A stretch of DNA of 64,000 nt from JALZKA01 sp033856515 (GCA_033856515.1 JAWVEY010000004.1:46689-110688), one strand, 5' to 3'. Counted from the first letter of the stretch, positions 1 through 8,675 are shown. Program-made: numbers and translations. The notes: generated by a model from the letters alone, not told the origin.

Positions 1-309
1 GCGGCAATGAGCAACGTCAAGGACCGCGAGGCTGGTCTCGCGTCCGGGCTCATCAACACCTCACAGCAGGTCGGCGGCGCCCTGGGCCTTGCGATCCTCT
101 CGTCGGTCGCGTTCTCCTCGATTGGAGCCGCTACCGACCCGGCGACCCTGACCGAGGGCTACGCGGACGCGTTCATGGTCGGAGCGGGGATCGCGATTCT
201 GGGCGTGATCGCGTCGCTCACGCTGATCCGCGGCAGCGACTCGAAGGCGCACACGGAGATCGGCGCGGGAGACGCGCCGGTCGCGGCGCCCGCAGGCGAG
301 GCTGCGTAG
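1..309 (+). CDS. MFS drug exporter, C-terminal end (partial)
   Basis: The open frame runs in from the window edge, so only the last ~102 codons are present. The stretch GLINTSQQVGGALGLAILSS is typical of a late transmembrane helix in the 14-helix DHA2 (EmrB/QacA-like) branch of the major facilitator superfamily. It is followed by another hydrophobic helix (GAGIAILGVIASLTLI) and a short Ala/Gly-rich cytoplasmic tail. The family exports drugs and other toxic compounds by proton antiport; the substrate cannot be told from this fragment. The internal ATG at position 7 is a Met inside the protein, not a credible start. Confidence 0.8.
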   Translation, partial: AAMSNVKDREAGLASGLINTSQQVGGALGLAILSSVAFSSIGAATDPATLTEGYADAFMVGAGIAILGVIASLTLIRGSDSKAHTEIGAGDAPVAAPAGEAA

Positions 310-333
310 GGCGTTTGGATAGCCTGCGGCCTC

Positions 334-1545
334 TTGCCCAAGGCCGCGACCAAGAAGACCAAGGTCCCGCTTCCGTCCGAGGAGACGCTGCGCGAGGTCG
401 TCTTCACGCTGGCGGCGATGGATCGGCCGCCGTGCTCGCCGGGCGAGCGCGAAGCGGCGGAATGGCTTGCCGAGCGGTTCCGCAGCGCCGGGCTTGAGGA
501 CGTCGTTCTCGAGGACGAGCCGAGCTGGGGAACATTCCCGCCCACGGTCACGACGCTCGGCGCCCTCGGCGCATTGAGCGCTCTCCTGACGCTCAGGGGC
601 CACCCCTTCCTGGGCGCGGTGGGCTCGGCTAAGGCTGGACTTGGCTTGTTCGACGAGGTTCTAAACGGACCGCGGATCTTCCGTCGCGCGATGCGAAGCG
701 AGAAGACGACCGTGAACGTGCTGGCCAAGGCGGGAAACCCGGACGCCGCGCACACCCTCGTCGTGCTCGCCCACCACGACGCGGCGCAGACCGGCTTTCT
801 GTTCGACCAGACAGCGATCCGCACATTCCACGAGACCTTCCCGACCGTCATCCCGAAGATCAAGACCCAGCCGCCGCAGTGGTGGGGCGCTTTTGCCGGG
901 CCGATCGTGGGCCTCATCGGGGCTCTCACCGGGCGGCGAGGCCTTGCCAAGGCTGCACTGGTCCTCAACGCGGGAACCGTTGTCGCCGTCGGCGACATGT
1001 GGCGCTCGGAGACCGTGCCCGGCGCCAACGACAACCTGACGGCCTGCGCCGTCTTGGTCGCACTGACCGAGATGCTCCGCGAGAGCCCCCGGGACATCAA
1101 TGTCTGGCTCGTCTCGGCCGGTGCCGAGGAGACGCTTCAGGACGGCATCCGCGGCTTCATGGACACGCATGCCCCCGAGCTGGATCCGAAGGCCACATCG
1201 TTCCTGTGCGTGGACACGGTCGGATCGCCGCGGTTGATGATGCTGGAGGGAGAAGGGCCCGGGTTGATGGAGGACTACGACCCCGAGCTTCGAGAGACCG
1301 TCGTCCGCGTCGCCCAGCGCGACGGCCTGGCGCTGGAGCGAGGCTTCCGCGCCCGCGCTTCGACCGACGCGATCATCCCTCAACGCCACGGCTACAAGAT
1401 CGCCAACCTCTCCTCGGTCAACGACTACCACAACCTCGAGAATTACCACCTGCCGACCGACACGGCCGAGAACGTGAACTACGAGACCGTCGCCGAGGCG
1501 GCGAAGGTCGCCTACGCGCTGGCCTCGGAGCTGGCCGCGGGCTGA
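334..1545 (+). CDS. M28-family zinc aminopeptidase-like protein
   Basis: A 403-residue protein with the M28 metallopeptidase fold. Visible motifs in order are HHDAAQTG (about residues 147-154, first zinc His and Asp), GANDN (230-234, bridging Asp), AEE (264-266, catalytic base and zinc ligand) and YHLPTDTAENV near residue 372 (last zinc His). A hydrophobic insert (about 188-222) between the first two motifs suggests membrane association. No signal peptide is visible. The first in-frame initiator after the upstream stop is TTG at 334; there is no ATG close by, so the true start is less certain. The 3' end overlaps the convergent M14 gene by 34 bp. Substrate unknown. Confidence 0.85.
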   Translation: MPKAATKKTKVPLPSEETLREVVFTLAAMDRPPCSPGEREAAEWLAERFRSAGLEDVVLEDEPSWGTFPPTVTTLGALGALSALLTLRGHPFLGAVGSAKAGLGLFDEVLNGPRIFRRAMRSEKTTVNVLAKAGNPDAAHTLVVLAHHDAAQTGFLFDQTAIRTFHETFPTVIPKIKTQPPQWWGAFAGPIVGLIGALTGRRGLAKAALVLNAGTVVAVGDMWRSETVPGANDNLTACAVLVALTEMLRESPRDINVWLVSAGAEETLQDGIRGFMDTHAPELDPKATSFLCVDTVGSPRLMMLEGEGPGLMEDYDPELRETVVRVAQRDGLALERGFRARASTDAIIPQRHGYKIANLSSVNDYHNLENYHLPTDTAENVNYETVAEAAKVAYALASELAAG

Positions 1546-3827
1546 ATACCTCGGCAACTGTTGGCCTCGCTGCCTTCCGCGTCCGGGCAGCTGTCCTTGC
1601 CTGGTCCGCCACGCAGGACGTCCTTGCCCTTGCCGCCCCACAGCACGTCAGCGCCGGCGCCCCCGCAGACGATGTCCTTGCCCGCGTCCGCGAGGACCAC
1701 GTCGTTGCCCTTGAGGGCCGCGATCACGTCTACGCCCGGCGTGCCAATCAGCTTCGAGGCACCGCGATCGTTGCCCTTGGAGCCGATGAGGGTCGCGACC
1801 GTGCCCCGGCACTTGACCGGGTTGGGCCCTCCGCCCGCCTCACACGCCGCGCCCCAGTCCACCATCGCCTTGTCGCCCCGAGCGACGAACACCTGCTGTG
1901 AGATCGGGTCCTCGCTCGGCAGCTCACAGCTCATCGTCCACGTCTCGCCTTGGTGGAACGGGCGCCCTGAGGGCATCACGTCCCATTGATAGTCCCCGCC
2001 GTCGGGGACCTCGAGCGTCGAGTCGAGGACGTCGTCGATGTGGGCGTTTGCACCCTGGTTGGGGTGGAGGGGTGTCTCGAATTCCTTGTGGAGGCGAAGC
2101 GTCGCGGTCTCGGGCGCGGAGCCCTCGATCACAGAATGTTCGTCCCGGTCGGCGGCCACCTTCCCCGCTGCCAGGTAGGCCTCACGCACTCCCTCTCCGG
2201 CGTGCTGAGCATTGCCGATGTATTCCTCGATCACGGAGTCCTGGTAGTTGGCGTGGAAGTTGAGCCCTCTGGCCTCGGGCGTATAGCCGTATGAGCCCTG
2301 GGACAGGTAGTTCCAGTCCTCTGTCGCGCCCGTGATGTCACCGAGCGTCTCGTAGCTCCGTTCCGAGGTCCAGCCCGTTGCGTCTCCCATGGCGTCGCCG
2401 AGGTCCTTCATCGCGGCCTCGTCGGGCGTGGTCGCGCCGATCGAGTCCTGGGGAAGGAAGGGGGCGTCGAAGCCGGGCTGGCGGAGCCACTTGCCGTCGT
2501 CGGTGAACGTGTGGTTCGTAATGAAGACGGTGGGGTGGATGCCGGACGAGAACTCGCGCACGGCCTGGGATTCGGGCTCCGAGTAAGGGGAGGGGCCGCG
2601 GAAGCTCTGCGAGGTCGCGTCCGAGGAGGAGCCGGGGCCTCCCCAGTAGGCGCCGTAGTTGCGGTTGAGGTCAACTCCCGAGGTGCGCGCCGTGCAAGGA
2701 AGGGCCCCGTCGGCGGGTGAGACGGGGCGGCAGTTCTTGCGGCGATAGGCGCCGCTTCCGGCCAGCGAATCGAGAAGGGTGGCGTTCTGGTTGTCGTCGT
2801 TGGGCGAGGGGCCGAAGCTCCGCGAGGCGACGAATCCATCCACGTTCACCACCGGGATCACGATGACGCGTACGTCTTCGAGGAGCGCCGTAATCCGCGA
2901 GTCGGTGCCGTAGTTCTCGACGAGGTCGATGGCGAACTCCATCGGCAACTCGGCCGATGGCCATTCGCGCGCGTGATGGGCCCCCAGCTGCACATAGACC
3001 GGGCGGCCGTCGTCGGTGGCGTCCACGTCGGCGGCGATCTCGATTCCCTGGATGGGCCGGTTCTCGAGCGAATTACCGATCGTCACCTCCCGTGCGATCT
3101 CGGGATGAGCGGCTGCGAGGGCGTCGAGCTCGTCCGTGTAGTCGGTGTACTCCCGATACTCGGTCCGCCCGCTGGGCAGTTCCGAGCTCGTTCCCCGCGC
3201 CGCGACCCGAGCCTCGGTGCGCCGATCCGCCGCATCGGCGGCGGCAAGGTCGGGCACCAGAGTCTCGACGCCGAATCCCCGCTGCAGAAGCCTCAGGCGC
3301 TCATCGCGCGAATAGAGGACGACGGTCGCCGAATCAGGGCTGATCTGGTGCGTGACGTCGATGCCCATGCGCATGAGCTCGGCGACGTCATCCGGGCCGG
3401 CGATCGGCACTCGAGCGAGGGAGACCGGCTCGGCCGGCACCGGCCGGAACGGGGCGAAGGAGGTGTCGAGGCGAACCGCCCTGGATCCGCCGTCAGTGCG
3501 GCAGGCCTGAAGGACGAAGCGCTGCCCGCGCTCGGCGTAGAGGTCGATCCGCTCATTCGAGCCGATCGCGGTCGAAGCGCCGACCGGCTCGCCGCGGCGA
3601 AACGCTGCGAACTCCCAGTCGCCTTTCGGCCCGCCATGGAGCCGTGCGGTTACGAATCCCTGACCCGGCGACGTAAATGGAGCGCGGTCGGTTCCCTCAT
3701 CCGCCAGGCCGGAGTCGCAGTCCCGCTCGACTGTGTGGGCGCTGCTTAGCGTCTCGGCGCCGGCAACATCCGGCGTCGCAAGAAGTGCCACACCAAGGCA
3801 AATGAATCCCGCCGTTGTCCTTCTCAT
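1512..3827 (-). CDS. Secreted M14 zinc carboxypeptidase with RTX-like C-terminal repeats
   Basis: A 771-residue precursor. It starts with a signal peptide (MRRTTAGF... ending VAGA), followed by a ~200-residue N-terminal region, then an M14 carboxypeptidase catalytic domain. Key residues are HAREW (His285 and Glu288, zinc ligands), GVDLNRNYGAYWGG (substrate-binding Asn/Arg), TNHTF (third zinc His) and the YGYTPEARGLNFH segment that carries the probable catalytic Glu. The last ~100 residues hold GxDxI/GGxGxDxL nonapeptide-like repeats of the RTX calcium-binding type. It probably trims peptides outside the cell and may need Ca2+. The C-terminus is encoded on the strand opposite the end of the M28 peptidase gene (34-bp convergent overlap). 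Confidence 0.9.
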   Translation of the reverse strand: MRRTTAGFICLGVALLATPDVAGAETLSSAHTVERDCDSGLADEGTDRAPFTSPGQGFVTARLHGGPKGDWEFAAFRRGEPVGASTAIGSNERIDLYAERGQRFVLQACRTDGGSRAVRLDTSFAPFRPVPAEPVSLARVPIAGPDDVAELMRMGIDVTHQISPDSATVVLYSRDERLRLLQRGFGVETLVPDLAAADAADRRTEARVAARGTSSELPSGRTEYREYTDYTDELDALAAAHPEIAREVTIGNSLENRPIQGIEIAADVDATDDGRPVYVQLGAHHAREWPSAELPMEFAIDLVENYGTDSRITALLEDVRVIVIPVVNVDGFVASRSFGPSPNDDNQNATLLDSLAGSGAYRRKNCRPVSPADGALPCTARTSGVDLNRNYGAYWGGPGSSSDATSQSFRGPSPYSEPESQAVREFSSGIHPTVFITNHTFTDDGKWLRQPGFDAPFLPQDSIGATTPDEAAMKDLGDAMGDATGWTSERSYETLGDITGATEDWNYLSQGSYGYTPEARGLNFHANYQDSVIEEYIGNAQHAGEGVREAYLAAGKVAADRDEHSVIEGSAPETATLRLHKEFETPLHPNQGANAHIDDVLDSTLEVPDGGDYQWDVMPSGRPFHQGETWTMSCELPSEDPISQQVFVARGDKAMVDWGAACEAGGGPNPVKCRGTVATLIGSKGNDRGASKLIGTPGVDVIAALKGNDVVLADAGKDIVCGGAGADVLWGGKGKDVLRGGPGKDSCPDAEGSEANSCRGIQPAASSEASA

Positions 3828-3845
3828 CCCTACATAAGAGGTTAG

Positions 3846-4010
3846 ACGTCATTCGGCTTCAAGGGGGCCACGGTGACCGACTTCGCCGGGAACAACGACT
3901 CGGTCCAAGGCCTCGCGATCGGCGAGGACGACGTGATCGTCGCCGCCGGCATCGGCGACGGCGACTTCGGCTTCGCCCGGTATCTGGCGAACGGGTCGCT
4001 CGACGACTGA
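3846..4010 (+). pseudogene. Relic of a delta-60-repeat protein
   Basis: Directly after an in-frame TAG, the frame reads TSFGFKGATVTDFAGNNDS, then VQGLAIGEDDVIVAAGI, then DFGFARYLANGSLDD and a stop. This is one almost complete delta-60 repeat (consensus: TSFG...DFGG..DSA.ALAL.PDGKIVVAG...DFALARYNADGSLD), a blade-like repeat normally found in many copies in secreted proteins. There is no start codon with a ribosome site and no signal peptide. A GTG at 3873 could start a 45-residue peptide, but this looks like the surviving 3' end of a deleted gene. Confidence 0.7.
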
Positions 4011-4040
4011 TCTGCGCTCGGTGAGCCTGCAAAGGCAGGC

Positions 4041-4079
4041 GCTGCCATCGGCTTCCGAGGAGTCGAAGCCGATGGCAGC
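4041..4079. terminator. Perfect 15-bp stem hairpin
   Basis: The arms GCTGCCATCGGCTTC (4041-4055) and GAAGCCGATGGCAGC (4065-4079) are exact reverse complements around a 9-nt loop. It lies just after the delta-60 relic and 30 bp beyond the stop codon of the acyl-CoA dehydrogenase gene on the other strand. It most likely ends transcription from one or both sides, although there is no clear T-run. Confidence 0.75.
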
Positions 4080-4108
4080 TGGGTGGCGCGATCCGTCGCG
4101 CTGAACGC

Positions 4109-5395
4109 TTACTTGATGTGGTGGCCCGAGATGGCCCGGGAGATGACCAGGCGCTGGATCTCCGCGGTGCCTTCGAAGATGTCGTAGATCTTCGCGTCGC
4201 GGTGCATCCGCTCGACGGGGAACTCGCGGGTGTAGCCGTTGCCGCCGAGGATCTGCATGGCCCGCTCAGTGGCCCAGACGGCGGTCTCGCCGGACTTGAG
4301 CTTGGACATCGAGCCCTCGGCGTTCTCGAACCTCTGTCCGGTCTTGCCCATCCAGGAGGCGCGCCACACGAGGAGACGACAGGCGTCGATCTCCATCTTC
4401 ATGTTCGCGAGGGTGAACGCGATCGCCTGGTTCTCGACGATCGGCTTGCCGAACTGCTGGCGCTCCTTGGCGTAGTCGAGTGAATACTCATACGCGGCTC
4501 GTGCGATGCCGACCGCCTGAGCGCCGACCGTTGGGCGCGAGGCCTCGAAGGTCTGCATCGCCGCTTGTGACTTGCCCTTCTTGCCCTCGCGGACGCGGGC
4601 GAGACGCTCGTCGAGCTTCTCCTTGCCGCCGAGGAGGCATGAGCCGGGGACGCGGCAGTCGTCGAGGTGGACGTCGGCTGTGTGCGAGGCGCGGAGGCCG
4701 TGCTTCTTGACCTTCGCGCCCTGCTCGCACCCGGCGGTGCCGGGCGGGATGACGAACGCGGCGTGTCCGCGCGAGCCCAGCTCGCGGTCGACCGAAGCGA
4801 TCACGACGTGCACCTTGGCGATGCCACCATTGGTGGCCCATGCTTTCTGGCCGTTGATGACCCACTCGTCCTTCGCCTCGTCGTACTTGGCCGTGGTGCG
4901 GACCGCGGAGACGTCCGAGCCGGCGTCAGGCTCGGAGGCGCAGAAGGCGGCGACCTGCGGCTCGTCCTCGGTGCCAAAGCACTGCGGGATCCACTCGCCC
5001 ATCTGCTCTGGCGTGCCCTGGCCGAACAGCGCGGCGACCGCGAGCGTCGTGCCCATGATCGACATGCCGATGCCGGCGTCACCCCAGAAGAGCTCTTCGT
5101 TCACGATCGGCATCTGAAGGCCGGACGGGTCGGCGAAGAACTGGGCGATGCCCTCGAATCCGTAGAGGCCGATCTTCGCGGCCTCCTGGATCACGGGCCA
5201 CGGCGTCTCCTCGCGCTCGTCCCATTCGTGGGCGGCGGGGCGGACGACGTTCTCGGCGAATCCGTGAACCCAGTCGCGGATGTCCTTCTGGTCCTGCGAG
5301 AGCTCGAGGGAGAAGGGGGGAATGTCCTCGGACGCGTCGAGGATGTCGTCGACGTCGGAAGCGGAAGTGGCGGCTGTGGCGGTTGCTGCGTTCAT
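4109..5395 (-). CDS. Acyl-CoA dehydrogenase
   Basis: A 428-residue flavoenzyme from the chosen ATG at 5395, which has GGAG ~11 nt upstream and gives a family-typical length; a longer frame upstream would cross the divergent promoter. FAD/substrate-binding motifs are visible: AAFCASEPDAGSDVSAVRTT and VINGQKAWATNGG. Near the C-terminus is IFEGTAEIQRLVISR, where the Glu of the EGT motif is the catalytic base of short/medium-chain type dehydrogenases. It introduces the alpha-beta double bond into an acyl-CoA, passing electrons to ETF. It is divergent from the TetR gene across a 64-bp gap containing a palindrome, so TetR control is likely. The acyl specificity is not readable. Confidence 0.92.
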   Translation of the reverse strand: MNAATATAATSASDVDDILDASEDIPPFSLELSQDQKDIRDWVHGFAENVVRPAAHEWDEREETPWPVIQEAAKIGLYGFEGIAQFFADPSGLQMPIVNEELFWGDAGIGMSIMGTTLAVAALFGQGTPEQMGEWIPQCFGTEDEPQVAAFCASEPDAGSDVSAVRTTAKYDEAKDEWVINGQKAWATNGGIAKVHVVIASVDRELGSRGHAAFVIPPGTAGCEQGAKVKKHGLRASHTADVHLDDCRVPGSCLLGGKEKLDERLARVREGKKGKSQAAMQTFEASRPTVGAQAVGIARAAYEYSLDYAKERQQFGKPIVENQAIAFTLANMKMEIDACRLLVWRASWMGKTGQRFENAEGSMSKLKSGETAVWATERAMQILGGNGYTREFPVERMHRDAKIYDIFEGTAEIQRLVISRAISGHHIK

Positions 5396-5444
5396 TGAAG
5401 TCTCGTCTCCAGTAGCTTGCTTCTTTACGTTCAGTAGGAAAATG

Positions 5445-5457
5445 CTACCATAGGTAG
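5445..5457. promoter_or_regulatory. Candidate TetR operator
   Basis: CTACC-ATA-GGTAG is a perfect palindrome in the gap between the divergent acyl-CoA dehydrogenase and TetR genes. It ends 3 bp before the TetR ATG. GTAGGAA also occurs twice, 20 bp apart (5434-5440 and 5454-5460), so the region has two same-face half-sites. Position and symmetry fit autoregulation plus control of the dehydrogenase. Confidence 0.6.
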
Positions 5458-5459
5458 GA

Positions 5460-6128
5460 ATGGCTGTCCCGAACAACACCGCCACATCGCCGAACAACTC
5501 GCGCCGCCGGAAGCGCGCGGCGCACCTGGGACCCGAGCGACGCCGCCCCTTTGTGCTCGACGTGGCGTACGAGCTCTTTCTCGAAAACGGCTTCGAGGGC
5601 ACGTCAATGGACGCGATCGCCGCTGCCGCAGGCGTCTCGAAGCCCGTCGTCTACGACTGCTTCGCCTCCAAGGACGAGCTCTTCACGGCCATGCTCGACC
5701 GCGAGGAGGAGCGGATCCTCGTCGAGACGGGCGAGGCCCTGGGGACCACCGGCACCCCCGACGATCCAGAGGCAACGCTGATCCGTGGCTTTCAGGTCTT
5801 TCTCGAGGCGGCTCAGAAGTCGCCCGACATCTATCGCGTCGTCTTCCTTGGTGAGGGGGGAGGCAACGAGGCCGTGGCGGCCCGGATCGCCGCCGGCATC
5901 GAGCTGCAGGCGCAAACGGCGTCCAACATCGCCGCCCACTGGGTTGAGCGCTACTCGGACCTCAAGGGCGATGAAGCCCGGGCGGCCGCCGAGCTCCTCG
6001 GCCACACGATCGTCGGCATCGCACAGGTCGGCGCCCGCACCCTCTTGAGCGGCTCAGGCGACTGGACGCCCGAGACGCTGGGCGAAAAGCTGGGCCGAAT
6101 GGCCTGGGCCGCCCGAGCCGCCATCTAA
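5460..6128 (+). CDS. TetR-family transcriptional regulator
   Basis: A 222-residue protein. After a basic N-terminus (SRRRKRAAHLGPERRR), a TetR DNA-binding domain spans about residues 30-80: VLDVAYELFLENGFEGTSMD followed by IAAAAGVSKPVVYDCFASKD, the classic helix-turn-helix with YDCFASKDELF. The C-terminal ligand domain is unassigned. It is divergent from the acyl-CoA dehydrogenase and overlaps the candidate operator, so it probably represses that gene and itself in response to an acyl-CoA or fatty acid (inference from position). The ATG is only a few nt after AGGTAGG, so either initiation is unusual or a downstream start is used. Confidence 0.9.
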   Translation: MAVPNNTATSPNNSRRRKRAAHLGPERRRPFVLDVAYELFLENGFEGTSMDAIAAAAGVSKPVVYDCFASKDELFTAMLDREEERILVETGEALGTTGTPDDPEATLIRGFQVFLEAAQKSPDIYRVVFLGEGGGNEAVAARIAAGIELQAQTASNIAAHWVERYSDLKGDEARAAAELLGHTIVGIAQVGARTLLSGSGDWTPETLGEKLGRMAWAARAAI

Positions 6129-6157
6129 CTTCGGCACGGATGCTGTGAGCAATGTGT

Positions 6158-6174
6158 GAGGGGTCCGACCCCTC
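6158..6174 (+). terminator. GAGGGGT hairpin after TetR gene
   Basis: GAGGGGT-CCG-ACCCCTC is a perfect 7-bp stem with a 3-nt loop, followed by CATACTTTGCTC. It lies 30 bp after the TetR stop and 11 bp before the next start, so it may end the TetR transcript or act in the leader of the next gene. Confidence 0.55.
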
Positions 6175-6185
6175 ATACTTTGCTC

Positions 6186-6959
6186 ATGCTTGATGCCGCC
6201 GTTCAGCTTTCGGCGCTGGGCGCCGCCATCGCGGTCATGGGTGTCGCGTGGCTCGCGAGCCTCGCGATGCACGATGCGGGCGTGGCAGATGTCGCCTGGG
6301 GGCTCGCATTCGTCGCGATCGCTCTGGTGTCGCTCGTCGTCGGGGACGGTGACGAGCAGCGCGCGCTTCTGATCCTGATCCTCGTCTCGGTCTGGGGCCT
6401 GCGGCTGGCCGGATACATAGCCCGGCGCCATGACGGGGAGGACCGCCGCTACGCGGCGATGCGTGAGAAGCACGACAACTTTGCGCTGCGGAGCCTGTGG
6501 TCCGTCTTCGGCACGCAGGCGCTCATTGCCTGGGTGATCTCGCTGCCGATCCAGGTCGCGGCGACCGACCCGACCCCAGCCACCCTTGGCGCTTTGGCCT
6601 GGATTGGTTGCGGCCTCGCCTCGTTCGGCATCCTCTTCGAGGCGCTCGCCGACGCGCAGCTCCTCGCCTTCTCCAAGGACCCTGAGAACAAGGGTCAGGT
6701 GATGGACAAGGGCCTGTGGCGCTACTCGCGCCACCCCAACTACTTCGGCGAGGTCTGCGTTTGGTGGGGCATCTGGGTGATCGCGCTCGAGACTGGCTCG
6801 GCCTGGTGGATGGCGGTCGGCCCTGCGCTCCTCGCCTTCCTCCTCCTGCGAGTCTCAGGGGTCGCGCTTACAGAGAGGACGATCACGTCGCGCCGCCCCG
6901 GCTACGCAGAGTACGTCAGGCGCACGAGCGCGTTCGTGCCCAGGCAGCCCAAGGCATAG
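6186..6959 (+). CDS. DUF1295 (steroid 5-alpha-reductase-like) membrane protein
   Basis: A 257-residue polytopic membrane protein with about six hydrophobic segments. Near the C-terminus is KDPENKGQVMDKGLWRYSRH followed by PNYFGEV and WWGIW, the signature of the DUF1295/isoprenylcysteine methyltransferase-steroid reductase superfamily. Members bind NADPH or SAM and act on lipid-like substrates; the substrate here is unknown. The start is set at ATG 6186 because upstream in-frame codons fall in the hairpin. It is followed after 32 bp by the AI-2E permease gene, probably in the same transcript. Confidence 0.85.
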   Translation: MLDAAVQLSALGAAIAVMGVAWLASLAMHDAGVADVAWGLAFVAIALVSLVVGDGDEQRALLILILVSVWGLRLAGYIARRHDGEDRRYAAMREKHDNFALRSLWSVFGTQALIAWVISLPIQVAATDPTPATLGALAWIGCGLASFGILFEALADAQLLAFSKDPENKGQVMDKGLWRYSRHPNYFGEVCVWWGIWVIALETGSAWWMAVGPALLAFLLLRVSGVALTERTITSRRPGYAEYVRRTSAFVPRQPKA

Positions 6960-6991
6960 GAGAGGGGCCGCCGGCGTCGAAGAGGACGCCG

Positions 6992-8098
6992 ATGATGGCC
7001 GTCTTCAGAGGCTTCGATACGAGCATCCGCTCGATCCTGCGGATTTGCCTGGTGGTGGTCGTTGTGATCATCACCGCGTATCTCGTCTACCTCCTCCAGA
7101 AGCCGATCTCCTGGCTCGTCATCGCCGCGTTCGTGGCGATCGCCGTCTCGGGCCCGATCGCCATCTTGAGTCGTCACATGCCCAGAGGGCTAGCGATCGC
7201 GTCCGTGTACGGGATGCTGATCGCCCTTCCAATCATCCTCTTGGTGCTCCTCCTCCCGCCGCTGGTCTCGCAGGCAGAGGACCTGGTTGGCAACTTCCCC
7301 TCGTACGCCGCCGACGTCACCAAGTTCGTCAACGACAACGACACCCTTTCGGGCCTCAACGAGGACTACGACATCACCGGCACACTCGAGGAGGAGGCCC
7401 AGAAGCTGCCTGAGAAGATCGGCGACGCGACGCAGACGCTCTCCGACATCGGAGTCGGGCTTGTCCGGTCGATCTTCGCGCTGGTCACGATCCTGATCCT
7501 CTCGATCTTCATGGTCTCCGGCGGGGCGAAGTGGATCAAACAGTTCCTGGCCAACCAGGAGCCCGAGCACGCGGAGCGCCTGCGCCGGGCCTTCGAGCAC
7601 ATCGCGAGCGCAATCGGCGGCTACGTCGGAGGCGCCCTCCTCCAGGCGACGCTCGCGGGCGTGGTTTCTTTCATAGTGCTCTCGATCCTCGGGGCGCCAT
7701 TCGCAGGCGCGCTCGCCCTCATCATGGCCTTCGGTGACCTGATCCCAGTTGTCGGCGCCACGATCGCCGCCTTCCTCGTCGGCATCGTGCTCTTGTTCGT
7801 CAACTTCCCGGTGGCGTTGATCGTGTGGATCATCTTCGCGATCGTCTATCAGCAGATCGAGAACTACGTGATCCAGCCGCAGATCCAGGGCCGCGCGGTC
7901 GCTGTCCAGCCGATTGTGATCCTGGTCGCGGTGCTGTTCGGCTCGACGCTCTTCGGCGTGGTCGGCGCGCTTCTCGCCATCCCCGCGGCAGCATCGATCC
8001 AGATCGCGATCAAGGAGTGGACGGACTACCGGCGAGCGGTAAACCTGGGCGTCGAAAACCCCGCCACCTCACCGCTGATCCAACCCGAGCCGGGCTGA
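6992..8098 (+). CDS. AI-2E/PerM-family transporter
   Basis: A 368-residue membrane protein. It has an N-terminal helix pair (residues ~15-65), a polar extracellular region rich in Asp/Glu (PSYAADVTKFVNDNDTL...), and a C-terminal bundle with the family's LIMAFGDLIPVVGATIAAF and QQIENYVIQPQIQGRAV motifs. The family exports small molecules such as AI-2 or works as Na+/H+ antiporters; the substrate cannot be predicted. Two adjacent ATGs (6992, 6995) are possible starts. The frame is open much further upstream over the DUF1295 gene, but only this start gives the family-typical N-terminus. Confidence 0.88.
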   Translation: MMAVFRGFDTSIRSILRICLVVVVVIITAYLVYLLQKPISWLVIAAFVAIAVSGPIAILSRHMPRGLAIASVYGMLIALPIILLVLLLPPLVSQAEDLVGNFPSYAADVTKFVNDNDTLSGLNEDYDITGTLEEEAQKLPEKIGDATQTLSDIGVGLVRSIFALVTILILSIFMVSGGAKWIKQFLANQEPEHAERLRRAFEHIASAIGGYVGGALLQATLAGVVSFIVLSILGAPFAGALALIMAFGDLIPVVGATIAAFLVGIVLLFVNFPVALIVWIIFAIVYQQIENYVIQPQIQGRAVAVQPIVILVAVLFGSTLFGVVGALLAIPAAASIQIAIKEWTDYRRAVNLGVENPATSPLIQPEPG

Positions 8099-8105
8099 CC
8101 CTGAG

Positions 8106-8651
8106 CTAGCTGTACTTGTCCCAGCTCTTGAGGGCCTTGGTCACGTTCCTCGAGGCGTGGCCGCCCTCGTAATAACCGGGCGCGGTCCACTTCTCGAAGT
8201 GGAGGTGGCATCCGGTGGCGTTGCCCGTGTCTCCGACTTCGCCGATCTTCTCGCCCTTGCGTACGTTGGAGCCTTCGCGAGGGATGGCCTTTTGCTTCAA
8301 ATGCATGTAGGCGTAGTCGATGCCAGTGCCGTCCGCGTCGAGGACGATGTAGTTGCCGGCCGAAGATTGGCGGTCGACCGCTTGGACTCGACCCGAGTGG
8401 TTCGCGATCAGCTTGCTGCCGCAATTGGCGAACACGTCCTGGCCCTCGTGGCCGCGACCGGCGCCGAAGCCGTCGCCGTACTCGTGATGGGCCGGGAGGG
8501 GGAAGACATAATTGTGGCCACCGCCACCACCACCACCGCCGCCGCCCGTGCCGACTCCGCCGCCATCGGCGAGGGCGACCGAGGTCAGGCCGGCCGAAGC
8601 GACGAGCGCCACGAAGAGAGCGGGAACGTTTTGTTTGCGGAGGCTACGCAT
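8106..8651 (-). CDS. Secreted M23 (LytM) peptidase, paralogue 1
   Basis: A 181-residue secreted protein: signal peptide (MRSLRKQNVPALF...), a Gly-rich linker, then an M23/LytM domain. Zinc-site motifs are GHEGQD (first His and Asp) and CHLHFE (HxH), separated by a core with GNYIVLDADGTGIDYAYMH. Such enzymes cut glycine or D-Ala-linked peptides in peptidoglycan, or act as inactive regulators of amidases. It is closely related to the gene at 11.5-12.0 kb in domain layout and upstream DNA. A GTG at 8666 would add five residues (MFAHR). It lies convergent to the AI-2E gene with only 7 bp between stops. Confidence 0.9.
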   Translation of the reverse strand: MRSLRKQNVPALFVALVASAGLTSVALADGGGVGTGGGGGGGGGGHNYVFPLPAHHEYGDGFGAGRGHEGQDVFANCGSKLIANHSGRVQAVDRQSSAGNYIVLDADGTGIDYAYMHLKQKAIPREGSNVRKGEKIGEVGDTGNATGCHLHFEKWTAPGYYEGGHASRNVTKALKSWDKYS

Positions 8652-8675
8652 TCTGTGAGCGAACACTAATAGCAG
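8648..8675 (-). promoter_or_regulatory. Upstream element shared by the two M23 genes (copy 1)
   Basis: Read on the minus strand, CTGCTAT-T-AGT-G-TTCGCTCACA runs into the start codon. 24 of 28 bases match the region before the second M23 gene (12046-12073). TGC-TATTAG resembles an extended -10, which would place the mRNA start only a few nt before the ATG. Confidence 0.6.

Noticed and set aside
5396..5602. N-terminal extension of the acyl-CoA dehydrogenase
   Set aside because: It crosses the divergent promoter and the TetR coding start and has low-complexity basic sequence unlike the family.
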